A stretch of DNA of 64,000 nucleotides from an uncultured Lentibacter sp. (lineage in GTDB: Bacteria; Pseudomonadota; Alphaproteobacteria; Rhodobacterales; Rhodobacteraceae): positions 1 to 64,000 of the forward strand of contig CANMGT010000003.1 of the NCBI GenBank assembly GCA_947497495.1, written 5' to 3'. The first letter of the stretch is position 1. Each line of letters begins with the position of its first letter. The position numbers and the translations under genes were made by a program. Of the stretch, positions 37,271-45,785 are shown in pieces. The notes below the pieces were generated by a model that saw only the letters and a list, made by a program, of their open reading frames with translations, searched no databases and was not told where the DNA came from.

Positions 37271-37972
37271 TTAGCCCTTCGGGGTCTGGAGCTCGTCGCT
37301 GATCACGCGGCCTTCTTCCATCGTGATGATGCGATCTGCCATTTCCAGAATGCGGTTGTCGTGGGTGACCATGACAGTGGTTGTGCCACGTTCCTCGCCG
37401 AGGGTTTTGAGCATTTTCACAACCGTATGGCCTGACTCCTTGTCGAGTGCAGCTGTCGGCTCGTCCGCGAAGACAATCTCGGGGTTGGAGACCAGCGCGC
37501 GCGCCACGGCAACGCGTTGTTTTTGGCCGCCCGAGAGACTGCTTGGCAGGTAGTCGAGCCTGTCAGACAGCCCGACAAGCCCCAGCATGTGGCGTGCGGC
37601 CTTGCGCTGTTGGGCGGGGTTGCCCTTGCCATGCACTTGCAGCCCCATCAGCACGTTTTGTGTCGCCGTCAGGCTTTCGTGCAGGTTATGCGCCTGAAAG
37701 ATAAAACCCAAGCGGCGGCGCAGGCTTACCAGCTGTGCCTCGGGGGCGGCGCGCAACTCTTCGCCGAGCAGCTTTACCGAGCCGCTTTGCACTTCACGCA
37801 GGCAGCCCATGAGCGTCAGCAGTGTTGTCTTGCCTGAGCCGGAGGGGCCCATGAGGATTGTCAGCTTGCCGCGCTCCAGCGTGAGGTTGATGTCAAAGAT
37901 CGCCTGTTTGCGCGCTTCACCCGTGCCAAAGAAATGGTCGAGCTGCGATAAGGTGAGTGCAGGCGCGCTCAT
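37271..37972 (-). CDS. ABC transporter ATP-binding protein, DevA/MacB type
   Basis: A 233-residue ABC ATPase with Walker A GPSGSGKTT near 42-50, Q-loop FQAHNLH, signature LSGGQKQRVAVARAL near 144-158, Walker B VFADEPTAALD near 167-177 and the H-loop VTHD near 204-207. It matches the DevA/LolD-like exporter group. Permease and periplasmic adaptor genes lie directly upstream on this strand (order adaptor, permease, ATPase), with one-base overlap, forming a complete DevBCA-type exporter. Confidence 0.92.
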   Translation of the reverse strand: MSAPALTLSQLDHFFGTGEARKQAIFDINLTLERGKLTILMGPSGSGKTTLLTLMGCLREVQSGSVKLLGEELRAAPEAQLVSLRRRLGFIFQAHNLHESLTATQNVLMGLQVHGKGNPAQQRKAARHMLGLVGLSDRLDYLPSSLSGGQKQRVAVARALVSNPEIVFADEPTAALDKESGHTVVKMLKTLGEERGTTTVMVTHDNRILEMADRIITMEEGRVISDELQTPKG

Positions 37973-39147
37973 CAGAACAGATCCGCCGGATCAGCGGCCG
38001 CGAGGCGGCGAGTGGCGATAGCGCCAGACAGCGCACAGGCCAGCAATGTGCCGACAAAGACATAGACAATGCGCGCGCCGTCCATCTGGACGGGCAGGGA
38101 GGTGAGGGTTGTCATCACCTGATAGAGCCCGAACGAAGCGAACAGACCGGGTATGTAGCCCAGCACCGCGAGAATGATCGCCTCTTCCGTGACGATGCCG
38201 AGGAAGAACCGCTGGTCATAGCCCATGGCTTTGAAGGTCGCATATTCGCGCAGGTGATCGGCGACATCGGTGCTGAGCACCTGATAGACGATCACGATAC
38301 CAACGATCGTGCCCATGATGACGCCAAAGCCGAAGATAATGCCGGTGGGGCGTTCTGTAGTCTGAAAGGCGAGGTCGGCTGCGGCGAAGTCGTCGAGTGT
38401 TTCGATGGTGAGCGCCTGTCCCTTGAATTTGGCGCGTAGCCGTTCCAAAACCACGGTTGGCGAGACGCCATCTGCAACCTTGAGCAAGATGTGGTTGGGT
38501 GCGCTGCTCGTGCGTTTGCCAAAAAAACGCAAGAAGGTTTGATCGGAGACAAACATGGTGCCGTCCGCTGTGAAGGTGCCGCCTACCTCGATGGTGTCAA
38601 CAGCGTTGAGCGTTTGGCCGTTCACTTCGAAAGGGTAGGGCTTGCCTGCCTTCAGCTCTTCAAAGATCGCGGCATCGACACCGCGGGTTTTGACATCAAT
38701 CAGCGCGGTGTTTTCAAGCGCGAGCTGATCAAACTTCGCCGCAACATCAGCTGTGGTAAAGGCTTTGTCGGAAACACTGAAGCCGAAGGTTTGCAGGGTT
38801 GTCGGCACGCCATCAGGCTGGCGAAACTCCAGAATGCCAATATAGGCCGGCGCGCCGCTGGCGACTCCGGCCACGCCGAGCGCCTGAAACAGCCGCGCGC
38901 GGGCCACATTGCTGCGGTCGGTCAGGGTGCTGCCGTCATTGGCCGAGATGATGATGTCGGCGTTGAGCAAACTATAGGGCATCAGCGAGCCAATCTTCAT
39001 CGCCCCCTGGATACCAAGCTGCATGAGCACAAGCAGCGTCGCGAAGGCCACGCCCGCTATGGCGGCGGCAAAGCGCCCCTTGTTGTGGCTCAGTTGCAGC
39101 CAGCCGATGGGCAGGCGGCCAATCAGGCGTTCCAGCAGCTTGTTCAT
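37972..39147 (-). CDS. ABC transporter permease, DevC type
   Basis: A 391-residue permease with one N-terminal helix (about 24-45), a large periplasmic MacB-PCD domain, and three C-terminal helices (FtsX/DevC fold). The ATP-binding gene overlaps it by one base and the adaptor gene by four. The likely substrate is a glycolipid, peptide or another small molecule to the outer membrane or outside. Confidence 0.9.
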   Translation of the reverse strand: MNKLLERLIGRLPIGWLQLSHNKGRFAAAIAGVAFATLLVLMQLGIQGAMKIGSLMPYSLLNADIIISANDGSTLTDRSNVARARLFQALGVAGVASGAPAYIGILEFRQPDGVPTTLQTFGFSVSDKAFTTADVAAKFDQLALENTALIDVKTRGVDAAIFEELKAGKPYPFEVNGQTLNAVDTIEVGGTFTADGTMFVSDQTFLRFFGKRTSSAPNHILLKVADGVSPTVVLERLRAKFKGQALTIETLDDFAAADLAFQTTERPTGIIFGFGVIMGTIVGIVIVYQVLSTDVADHLREYATFKAMGYDQRFFLGIVTEEAIILAVLGYIPGLFASFGLYQVMTTLTSLPVQMDGARIVYVFVGTLLACALSGAIATRRLAAADPADLF

Positions 39148-40394
39148 TCTCCGCCAACCGCGCTGGCGCGGCCTGCATCTATGCGCACGATGGCCTCAAG
39201 ATTAGTGAAGCGTTCTGCCCGCTGGGAGGAGGGCGCATCAAGCTCGATGATCACGTCTACAACGCGCGCATCGGTGTTTGCGGCAGGGTCATCGGAGGTG
39301 ATCGACTGGCGGTTGATCTCAAGCCCGATTGCCTGCACGCGGCCTGAGAGCGGCGCGCCAAGCGCTTGGGCGGTGATGGTGACAGGGTCGCCAATGGCGA
39401 CGCGGCCGATCATGGTTTGGTAGACTTCGGCTTCAACCGTCATTTGCGAGGTATCGCCAAGGTCAAGCAGGCCCGCGCTGCCGGGCCGCTCGCCAACGCG
39501 GGCGTTTATGTCAAGCACCGTGCCGGAGATCGGCGCCCGCACGAGGGCGTGGTCAAGATCAGATCTGGCGCGCGTGACTTCGACTTTGGCGGCATAGACA
39601 TTGGCCTCGGCGACAGCGATGTCGGCTTGCACCGCACCGGAGCCAGCCTCATAGCGCGACAGCGTTGCGAGGGCGCGTTCCACGTCGCGGGCGGCCTCAT
39701 CGGCCCGTGCTTGGGCGGCATCGATTGCCGAGGCGGTTGTTACGCCGCGCGTCAGCAGGGGCGTGAGGCGGTTCAACTCGGCTTGCGCCTGCGCCGCCGT
39801 TGTCTGGGCGCGCGCGAGGGCAGCTTCGGCCTCCTCGCGGCTGGCGCGGATCGTTTCCTGAACCTGTAAGAGGTTGGCTTGGCTGACCTGCAGGTTTGCC
39901 TCGGCGCCGTTGAGTGCGTTTTGCAACTTCGCCCGGTTATCAAGCACCGCCAGAATGTCGCCCTTAGCGACTGTCTGGCCGACGGTCACGTCAAGCGACT
40001 GCACGCGCGCGTCGCTTGAGCCATAGGGCAGCGCCACCGCGACAACCTTGCCAGCAGGCAGCAGCCGCCCCAGTGCAACGATGTCGCCCTCGCTGATCAC
40101 GGCAACCTCTTGCTGGGCCTGCACCCGCTCGATAGCCTGCGCGATGGGCGTGTCGGTTCCGCCGCCCGGTGTCAGCCCTGTGAGGCCAAAAAAGGCTTGC
40201 AGGCCAGGCGGTTGGAAGTAGAGCCCCATCACGCCGCCGAACATGACAAAAAGCGGGATCACGAAAAGAAAATGCCAGCTTGGCCAGCGCACCCCGCCTG
40301 TTTTGGCCGTGGCCGCAGCTTTTGCACCGATACCGCCGATACCATTGTCTGGCAGCGGAAGTTCTTGTGAGGCAGGTTCGGGGCTGTTTGACAT
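39144..40394 (-). CDS. Periplasmic adaptor (HlyD/DevB family)
   Basis: A 416-residue membrane-fusion protein. One N-terminal helix (about 40-58) anchors it; the barrel-sandwich hybrid has VTVGQTVAKGDILAVLDNRAKL near 135-155 and a second half near 260-290, separated by a long Ala-rich coiled coil. It is the first gene of the exporter operon. I chose the ATG at 40394, with AGGAAA upstream; the frame is open to 40826 but that part overlaps tRNA-Arg. Confidence 0.88.
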   Translation of the reverse strand: MSNSPEPASQELPLPDNGIGGIGAKAAATAKTGGVRWPSWHFLFVIPLFVMFGGVMGLYFQPPGLQAFFGLTGLTPGGGTDTPIAQAIERVQAQQEVAVISEGDIVALGRLLPAGKVVAVALPYGSSDARVQSLDVTVGQTVAKGDILAVLDNRAKLQNALNGAEANLQVSQANLLQVQETIRASREEAEAALARAQTTAAQAQAELNRLTPLLTRGVTTASAIDAAQARADEAARDVERALATLSRYEAGSGAVQADIAVAEANVYAAKVEVTRARSDLDHALVRAPISGTVLDINARVGERPGSAGLLDLGDTSQMTVEAEVYQTMIGRVAIGDPVTITAQALGAPLSGRVQAIGLEINRQSITSDDPAANTDARVVDVIIELDAPSSQRAERFTNLEAIVRIDAGRASAVGGE

Positions 40395-40514
40395 GAGGTT
40401 TCCTAAAAACAGGCGTCTTGGTAGACATATGGTAAAGCCAAAGCCGAACTCAAGGCACCTTTCTGACGCAGCGCTCTTGCCTTTGCTGGCAGCTTTGCGC
40501 AAATAGGGCGCAGC

Positions 40515-40591
<77 letters not shown>

Positions 40592-40636
40592 CGTATTTTT
40601 CTGCGCATCTCACCTCTGCAAACAGGACACCCAGCC

Positions 40637-41086
40637 ATGACCGCCAACAAACGCATCGCCCTTTCAAGTGACCACGCGGCAATCGAGCTTCGCCAAGCGA
40701 TTGCGGCACATGTTGAGGCGCTGGGTTGGGAGGCTGTCGATATCGGGCCGACTTCGCCGGAAAGCACGCATTACCCAAAGCATGGCGAAGCGGCCGCGCG
40801 GCTTGTTGCCTCGAGCGACTGCGCACTTGGCATCATCCTTTGTGGCACGGGGCAGGGGATCATGATGGCGGCGAACAAGGTCAAAGGCATCCGTTGCGGC
40901 ACCTGCGCTGACACCTTCTCGGCCCGCATGATCCGCCAGCACAACAATGCCAACATGCTCTCGATCGGCGAGCGTGTTGTCGGGGCGGGGCTAGCGATTG
41001 ATATTGTTGATGCTTTCCTGAACGCCGAGTTCGAAGGCGGGCGTCACGCAACGCGCGTTGATATGATAGTCGCGCTTGAAAGCTGA
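40637..41086 (+). CDS. rpiB: Ribose-5-phosphate isomerase B
   Basis: Interconverts ribose-5-phosphate and ribulose-5-phosphate. A 149-residue RpiB/LacAB protein with IALSSDHAAIELRQ at the N-terminus, the catalytic cysteine in ILCGTGQGIMMAANK (near 66-80), and the RMIRQHNNANMLSIGERV stretch. The ATG at 40637 follows AGGACACCCAGCC; in-frame sequence upstream is inside the tRNA. It ends in a strong terminator. Confidence 0.95.
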   Translation: MTANKRIALSSDHAAIELRQAIAAHVEALGWEAVDIGPTSPESTHYPKHGEAAARLVASSDCALGIILCGTGQGIMMAANKVKGIRCGTCADTFSARMIRQHNNANMLSIGERVVGAGLAIDIVDAFLNAEFEGGRHATRVDMIVALES

Positions 41087-41095
41087 TGTTTCGGC

Positions 41096-41126
41096 AGTGC
41101 TGGCACGCCATCGCGCCAGCACTTTT
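41096..41126 (+). terminator. Rho-independent terminator of rpiB
   Basis: Nine-pair stem AGTGCTGGC / GCCAGCACT with a ten-base loop, followed by TTTT, nine bases after the rpiB stop. Confidence 0.88.
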
Positions 41127-41140
41127 CGCTTGAGACAGGC

Positions 41141-42178
41141 TTAGCCGCCGTGCTTTTTGATCAGCGCTTTGGCCTCGGCGATCAGCTTGTCACCGTCGAT
41201 CCCCTTTTCGGCCATTTGAGCCACCCAAGCCGCGATAACGGGCTGGGCCTTTTCTTTAAAGCGCGCAACTTCTTCCGCGGGAAGCTGGATGATGTTGTTG
41301 CCCGCTTCTTCGGCAATCGCACGTCCGGGCGCGTCTTTGGCCCACATCACTTCACTGGCGAACTTTGACAGTTTTATGCCGGACTCAGCGTCAATCGCGG
41401 CGCGAATGTCGTCAGGCAGGCTCTCGTATTTGGCCTTGTTCATCACCATAATGATCGTCGCCGTGTAGAGCGCCTCGTCGCCTGTAAACTCGGTGTGGTT
41501 GTCGACAAGCTCAGAGAGTTTGATCGCCGGCGTGACTTCCCACGGGATCACCGTGCCGCCGACAACGCCCTTGGAGAGTGCTTCGGGAATGGCAGGCAAA
41601 GGCATGCCAACCGGCGTCGCACCGAGCTCTTCCAGAAGGTTGTTGATAACCCGTGTCGGGCCGCGCACTTTCAGTCCTTCCATGTCCTCAACTGTCTCGA
41701 TCGGCCGATCCGCGTGGATCACGCCGGGGCCGTGAACCCATGCGCCCAAGACTTTAAGGTCTTTGTATTCGCCTTGCTGCAAGTCGGTTTCGACCATATC
41801 CTGAAACGCCATAGACGTGGCGACAGGGTTGGTCATCATGAAGGGCAGTTCGAACACTTCGGTTTTCAGGAAGCGGCCGGGGGTGTAGCCGACAACTGTC
41901 ATCGTAATGTCGGCGACGCCATCAATGGCTTGATCCATAAGCTCGGGCGGGCGGCCGCCAAGCGACATCGCATCAAAATGCTCGATCTTGAGCTTGCCAC
42001 CAGAGGCCTCTTCCACGCGGGTGGCCCAAGGCTTGAGAATGTGCTTTGGCACAGTCGCAGGCGGCGGCAGAAACTGGTGCAAGCGCAAGGTAACGTCCTG
42101 CGCGGCAGCGAGGCTTGGGCTGAGCCCTGCTACAAGAGCCGCGGCTGCGGCTGTCTTGATGAGGTGTCTTCTGATCAT
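41141..42178 (-). CDS. TRAP transporter substrate-binding protein (DctP family)
   Basis: A 345-residue periplasmic binding protein of the DctP type: signal peptide 1-26 (ending SLAAAQ), then the two-lobed fold with LGG.PPELMDQAIDGVADI near 71-90 and the substrate arginine stretch GLKVRGPTRVINNLLEELGATPVGMPL near 168-194. The start has GGGAGACG upstream. No DctQ or DctM membrane subunit is near, so it must share one from elsewhere. A carboxylic acid ligand is likely; it could feed the P450/crotonase genes next to it. Confidence 0.9.
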   Translation of the reverse strand: MIRRHLIKTAAAAALVAGLSPSLAAAQDVTLRLHQFLPPPATVPKHILKPWATRVEEASGGKLKIEHFDAMSLGGRPPELMDQAIDGVADITMTVVGYTPGRFLKTEVFELPFMMTNPVATSMAFQDMVETDLQQGEYKDLKVLGAWVHGPGVIHADRPIETVEDMEGLKVRGPTRVINNLLEELGATPVGMPLPAIPEALSKGVVGGTVIPWEVTPAIKLSELVDNHTEFTGDEALYTATIIMVMNKAKYESLPDDIRAAIDAESGIKLSKFASEVMWAKDAPGRAIAEEAGNNIIQLPAEEVARFKEKAQPVIAAWVAQMAEKGIDGDKLIAEAKALIKKHGG

Positions 42179-42216
42179 GGTGTCGTCTCCCTTTTGGTTT
42201 GGTTTTTTATAGTTGG

Positions 42217-43407
42217 TTAGGTCAAAGTTACGGGCAGGCTGAGTGGCCCGCGAAACCCGAAGCCGGAAAACTTGACAGCGGCAGGGTCGGGCAAGGACAT
42301 GTTGGGAAACCTGTCAAACAACATTGGCAGGATGATTTGCGCCAGCATCCGGCGCGCGATATGCGTGCCCTGGCAAAAGTGTGGCCCGTTGCCAAAGGCC
42401 TGATGCGGTGTTTTAGGGCGAAACAGGTTGTAGTCTTCGGGGCGCTCGTAAAGCTCTTCGTCGTGGCAGGCCGAGGCTTGCACTGTCATCACAACCTCGT
42501 CTTTCGCGATCTCGAAACCGCCGATTTCAGTGTCTTGCATCACGCGTCGCGAGCTGACTTGAATGGGCGCGACCCAGCGAACACCCTCCTCAAAGGCTTC
42601 ATTCCAGAGCGCACCTGCCTTGCAGGCTTCAAGCTGCTCGGGGTTGGTGAACAGCCCGTAGAGTATTGTCAGCAAGGCGTCGCGCGGCTCGTTGATGCCG
42701 CCGCCGATGGCGATTTTGACGTTCGCATAAATCTGGCTTGTTTCGATCGGGTTCTCGGCATTGACCATCGCCGACAAGGCCGACTGGTCGGGCGTGCGGC
42801 GCACGCGCTTGACGCAGTCGTCAAACAGCGCGTTCATCTCGGCATTCGAGCGGTCAGACCTCTCGAAAAGATCGGGGCGCTCGCCGAAGTTGCCGGCCCC
42901 GTCGATCAGGTGTTGTGACCAGCGGATCATCTCATCGTCACTCGCTTCAGGGATGCCAAGCAGATGTGTGAGGCAGCGGGCCGCATAGGGCGCCGCGAGG
43001 GCTTGAAACAAGTCAACCGTCTCGCCACGGGGCAGGCGCGCGATATAGTCCTGCGCGACTTGCGTGTAGATTTCCTGCCAACAGCCCTTGATGTTTTTCG
43101 GTGAAAACGCGGGCGCCATCGCGTTGCGCTCGCGTTTGTGCGGCTCTCCGTCTTTGCGCATCAGGGTGTGGGCCTGAAAGGCGCGGGTCATCGGGGTGCG
43201 CGGATCATCCGAGCTGAACAGCTCCCAATCCTCCTTCACGCGCTTGGTGTCGGCGGCCTTGGTGAGCATAATGCGGTTGATGCTTGGCACCCGCGTCACA
43301 GGCGATTGCGCGCGCAGGCATTTGTAAATGTCGTAGGGCGCGTCGATGAGCGCCTCAATCGAGATGGATTCATCTGTTGGAACCCCAGAGACCGGTTTGG
43401 TGAGCAT
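42217..43407 (-). CDS. Cytochrome P450 with unusual I-helix
   Basis: A 396-residue soluble bacterial P450. The heme-ligand loop FGNGPHFCQG (338-347, Cys345) and K-helix EGVR (274-277) are canonical. The I-helix, however, reads IGGGINEPRD (234-243): where the usual motif is GGx(D/E)(T/S), positions 239 and 240 are Asn and Glu, so the acid-alcohol pair for oxygen activation is missing. The start is the ATG at 43407 with GGGAGGAAG upstream; residues before it in the open frame are not real. It is divergent from a LysR gene (104 bases apart). Substrate unknown; a terpenoid or aromatic is possible. Confidence 0.9.
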   Translation of the reverse strand: MLTKPVSGVPTDESISIEALIDAPYDIYKCLRAQSPVTRVPSINRIMLTKAADTKRVKEDWELFSSDDPRTPMTRAFQAHTLMRKDGEPHKRERNAMAPAFSPKNIKGCWQEIYTQVAQDYIARLPRGETVDLFQALAAPYAARCLTHLLGIPEASDDEMIRWSQHLIDGAGNFGERPDLFERSDRSNAEMNALFDDCVKRVRRTPDQSALSAMVNAENPIETSQIYANVKIAIGGGINEPRDALLTILYGLFTNPEQLEACKAGALWNEAFEEGVRWVAPIQVSSRRVMQDTEIGGFEIAKDEVVMTVQASACHDEELYERPEDYNLFRPKTPHQAFGNGPHFCQGTHIARRMLAQIILPMLFDRFPNMSLPDPAAVKFSGFGFRGPLSLPVTLT

Positions 43408-43511
43408 CGCCTTCCTCCCGTTGGCAGCTTGAAAACGGTACTCAAGCCGTTGACATAGGGCAATCCGATTGATCTGATGAAGACTATCGGGAATTTCGAT
43501 GGAGAAGCGTG

Positions 43512-44417
43512 ATGGCATCAGACATTCGGGCGCTGGACTTTGCCTCGCTGCGCACCCTGCGCTTGGTGCATGCCCATGGCAGCTTTTCGCAGACGGCCGA
43601 CACGCTTGGCGTGGCACAATCGACGGTAAGCTACACTGTCGCGCGCCTTCGAGAGGTGTTTAGCGATCCGCTTTTTGTGCGCCAAGGCTCGGCTATGGTG
43701 TCAACCAAACGCTGTGACGAGATCGTCGAGCAAAGCAGCGCGCTTTTGGACAAGTTCGAGGCGATGGTTGCGCCGCGGGAGTTTGATCCGGCGGTTGCTG
43801 CTCTACGCATCGGCATCAGTTGCAACTACTACGAGCGGGTCACGATCATCCCCGAAGTCGTGCGCGTTTTGCGCCACGAGGCTCCGGGGATTGCGCTCAA
43901 GATCATCTCCTCAACGGTGCAGGGCAAAAGCCAGCTGACACGCTCGGAAAGTGACATTCTCATCGGCCCTATCCAGATCAACGAACCGGGGTATTTCAAG
44001 CGCACGCTGTTGCGCGAAGACTATGTCTGCATCATGGATCCGGCCAACCCGCTCGCCAAATCCGTGATGGATGTCGAGACTTTCGTGAATGCACCGCAAG
44101 TTGTGGTGAACTACGGTGGCAACTTTCAGTCGCGCTTTCTGAGCGTCATGGAGCGGGCGGGCTACGCGCCAAACACGGCGATGGAAGTGCCAAGCCCTGC
44201 GAACCTGCAAGACATCATCTGCGGAACCGATATGATCGCGACGGTGCCCACACGGGTTGCGCGCACCTTCGGCGATGCGATCGTTACCGTGGCCTGCCCG
44301 TTTCGGGGGCGCTTTCCGATTGATATGTTCTGGACAGCCCGCACCCATGCTTCGGCGCCGCACGCCTGGCTGCGCACGATCATCGGCACCGCCGCAGCAA
44401 ACGCCGCCAAAGCCTGA
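43512..44417 (+). CDS. LysR-family transcriptional regulator
   Basis: A 301-residue LysR regulator: helix-turn-helix at about 8-66 (LDFASLRTLRLVHAHGSFSQTADTLGVAQSTVSYTVARLREVF), effector domain with ISCNYYERVTIIPEVVRVL near 98-116. It is divergent from the P450 gene and most likely controls it. I start at the ATG at 43512, with GGAG seven bases upstream, rather than the GTG one codon earlier. It is convergent with the crotonase gene, five bases apart. Confidence 0.9.
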   Translation: MASDIRALDFASLRTLRLVHAHGSFSQTADTLGVAQSTVSYTVARLREVFSDPLFVRQGSAMVSTKRCDEIVEQSSALLDKFEAMVAPREFDPAVAALRIGISCNYYERVTIIPEVVRVLRHEAPGIALKIISSTVQGKSQLTRSESDILIGPIQINEPGYFKRTLLREDYVCIMDPANPLAKSVMDVETFVNAPQVVVNYGGNFQSRFLSVMERAGYAPNTAMEVPSPANLQDIICGTDMIATVPTRVARTFGDAIVTVACPFRGRFPIDMFWTARTHASAPHAWLRTIIGTAAANAAKA

Positions 44418-44421
44418 GGAT

Positions 44422-45228
44422 TTAGCTGTTCGGGCGCACGCGGGCCGCGCTTTTGTCAGCGAAAGCCGCCAAGCGCGCACGCGCGTCAGGCTGTGTGTTG
44501 ACGACACCCGCCACCACAGATTCCGCGTAGGCGGCATCAAGCGCCGACATGTTTTGCATGTGGCTTACCGCCGAGCAGATCGCGAAGTTTGACAGCGGCA
44601 GGTTCTGCGCGGCTTTGCGGGCAAGCTCCATGGCCGCATCAAAGCTTGAGCCTTCGACGATATACTGCGCCAAGCCGAGATCAACCGCCTCCTGGCCCTG
44701 ATAGACACGGCCTGTCAGCATCATGTCGATCATGCGGGCTTTTCCGACGAGGTCTGTCACGCGGATGGTTGCACCGCCGCCTGTGAACAAGCCGCGCTGG
44801 CCTTCTGGCAGCGCGAAGTAAGCGGTTTGGTCCATCACGCGGACATGGGCCGAGCTGGCCAACTCAAGGCCGCCGCCAACAACGGCACCGTGCAGCGCCG
44901 CGATGACGGGCACACCGCCGTATTCCATTTTGTTAAAGGCCTCATGCCAGCGCAGGCAGAGATGCATGAACTCGGCCGGGCTGCGGTCTTCGCTATGATG
45001 TTCGACCAGATCAAGCCCCGCGCAGAAGTGATCGCCAGATCCGGCCAGAACAACCGCGCGCACACCCGCACGCGGCGCAGCGGCGAAAAACTCGACCAAC
45101 TCTTCAACCGTGTCCGCGTTCAGCGCATTGCGCTTTGTCGGGCGGTTGAGCGTGACGACCCAGACGCCATCGTCATGGGCTTCAATGGCTAGGTTTTTGA
45201 AACGGGAAGTGTCGATCTGAAGTGTCAT
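44422..45228 (-). CDS. Enoyl-CoA hydratase/isomerase (crotonase) family protein
   Basis: A 268-residue crotonase-fold enzyme. The oxyanion-hole loop ([10 protein letters not shown] near 68-77), [21 protein letters not shown] near 113-133 and [19 protein letters not shown] near 140-158 are present; both catalytic glutamates (in GLELA and LPEGQ) seem kept. It may hydrate an enoyl-CoA or do a related reaction. AGGA precedes the ATG at 45228. The ArsR gene lies 140 bases upstream on the same strand. Confidence 0.87.
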   Translation of the reverse strand: MTLQIDTSRFKNLAIEAHDDGVWVVTLNRPTKRNALNADTVEELVEFFAAAPRAGVRAVVLAGSGDHFCAGLDLVEHHSEDRSPAEFMHLCLRWHEAFNKMEYGGVPVIAALHGAVVGGGLELASSAHVRVMDQTAYFALPEGQRGLFTGGGATIRVTDLVGKARMIDMMLTGRVYQGQEAVDLGLAQYIVEGSSFDAAMELARKAAQNLPLSNFAICSAVSHMQNMSALDAAYAESVVAGVVNTQPDARARLAAFADKSAARVRPNS

Positions 45229-45368
45229 GGCATGTCCTTAGGTATCGCGAATTAGAGCGTTGCAATTTGGCAAAATGCTAGCCTCGCTTAAAGGCAAATG
45301 CGAGCGTCGTTTTCAAAAATTCAACAGATCTGTGCCGTTTGACGTTAGGTAAGCCAAGCGCGGCTGTC

Positions 45369-45701
45369 TTAGTTGCACGTCGCGCCAGCGGGCGCGCAGA
45401 ACAGGCGATAAAGCAGCGAGATAACCTCGGCTGTGTTTTCATCTGCAAGCGAGTAATAGATCGTCTTGCCTTGGCGTCGGGTTTCTACCAACCCATCTTC
45501 GCGAAGGCGTGCAAGCATCTGGCTGACAGCCGCTTGGCGCATCGACAAAAGCTCTTCCAGCTCGCCCACTGACTTCTCGCCAGAGCCGAGATGACACAGG
45601 ATCATCAGACGGCCCTCATGGGCCAGCGTTTTGAGATAGGCGGCGGCGTTTTCGGCGCTTTGAGCCATTTCTTCAGGGGGCGCGGAGATCTGGATGTTCA
45701 T
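45369..45701 (-). CDS. ArsR-family regulator, SqrR/BigR-like persulfide sensor
   Basis: A 110-residue winged-helix repressor. LAHEGRLMILCHL (26-38), GELEELLSMRQAAVSQMLARLREDGLV (46-72) and IYYSLAD (81-87) place it in the ArsR family. It has Cys36 and Cys102, 66 residues apart, exactly the spacing of Cys41 and Cys107 in SqrR of Rhodobacter capsulatus, which forms a tetrasulfide link on persulfide; Cys109 is extra. It should therefore sense sulfane sulfur, but no sqr or persulfide dioxygenase gene adjoins. A palindrome 30 bases upstream (45731-45750) is a likely own operator. Confidence 0.83.
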   Translation of the reverse strand: MNIQISAPPEEMAQSAENAAAYLKTLAHEGRLMILCHLGSGEKSVGELEELLSMRQAAVSQMLARLREDGLVETRRQGKTIYYSLADENTAEVISLLYRLFCAPAGATCN

Positions 45702-45730
45702 AACGGTCTTACAACTCTTTCGGATAACTC

Positions 45731-45750
45731 ACATAGCGTGATTGCTATGT
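45731..45750. promoter_or_regulatory. Palindromic operator upstream of the ArsR-like gene
   Basis: A perfect seven-base inverted repeat ACATAGC / GCTATGT with a six-base spacer, 30 bases before the regulator's start codon. The size and position fit an ArsR-family operator used for autoregulation. Confidence 0.65.
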
Positions 45751-45785
45751 ATCACAGTCTTTTAAGGATGGCGAGCCATTCGCTG

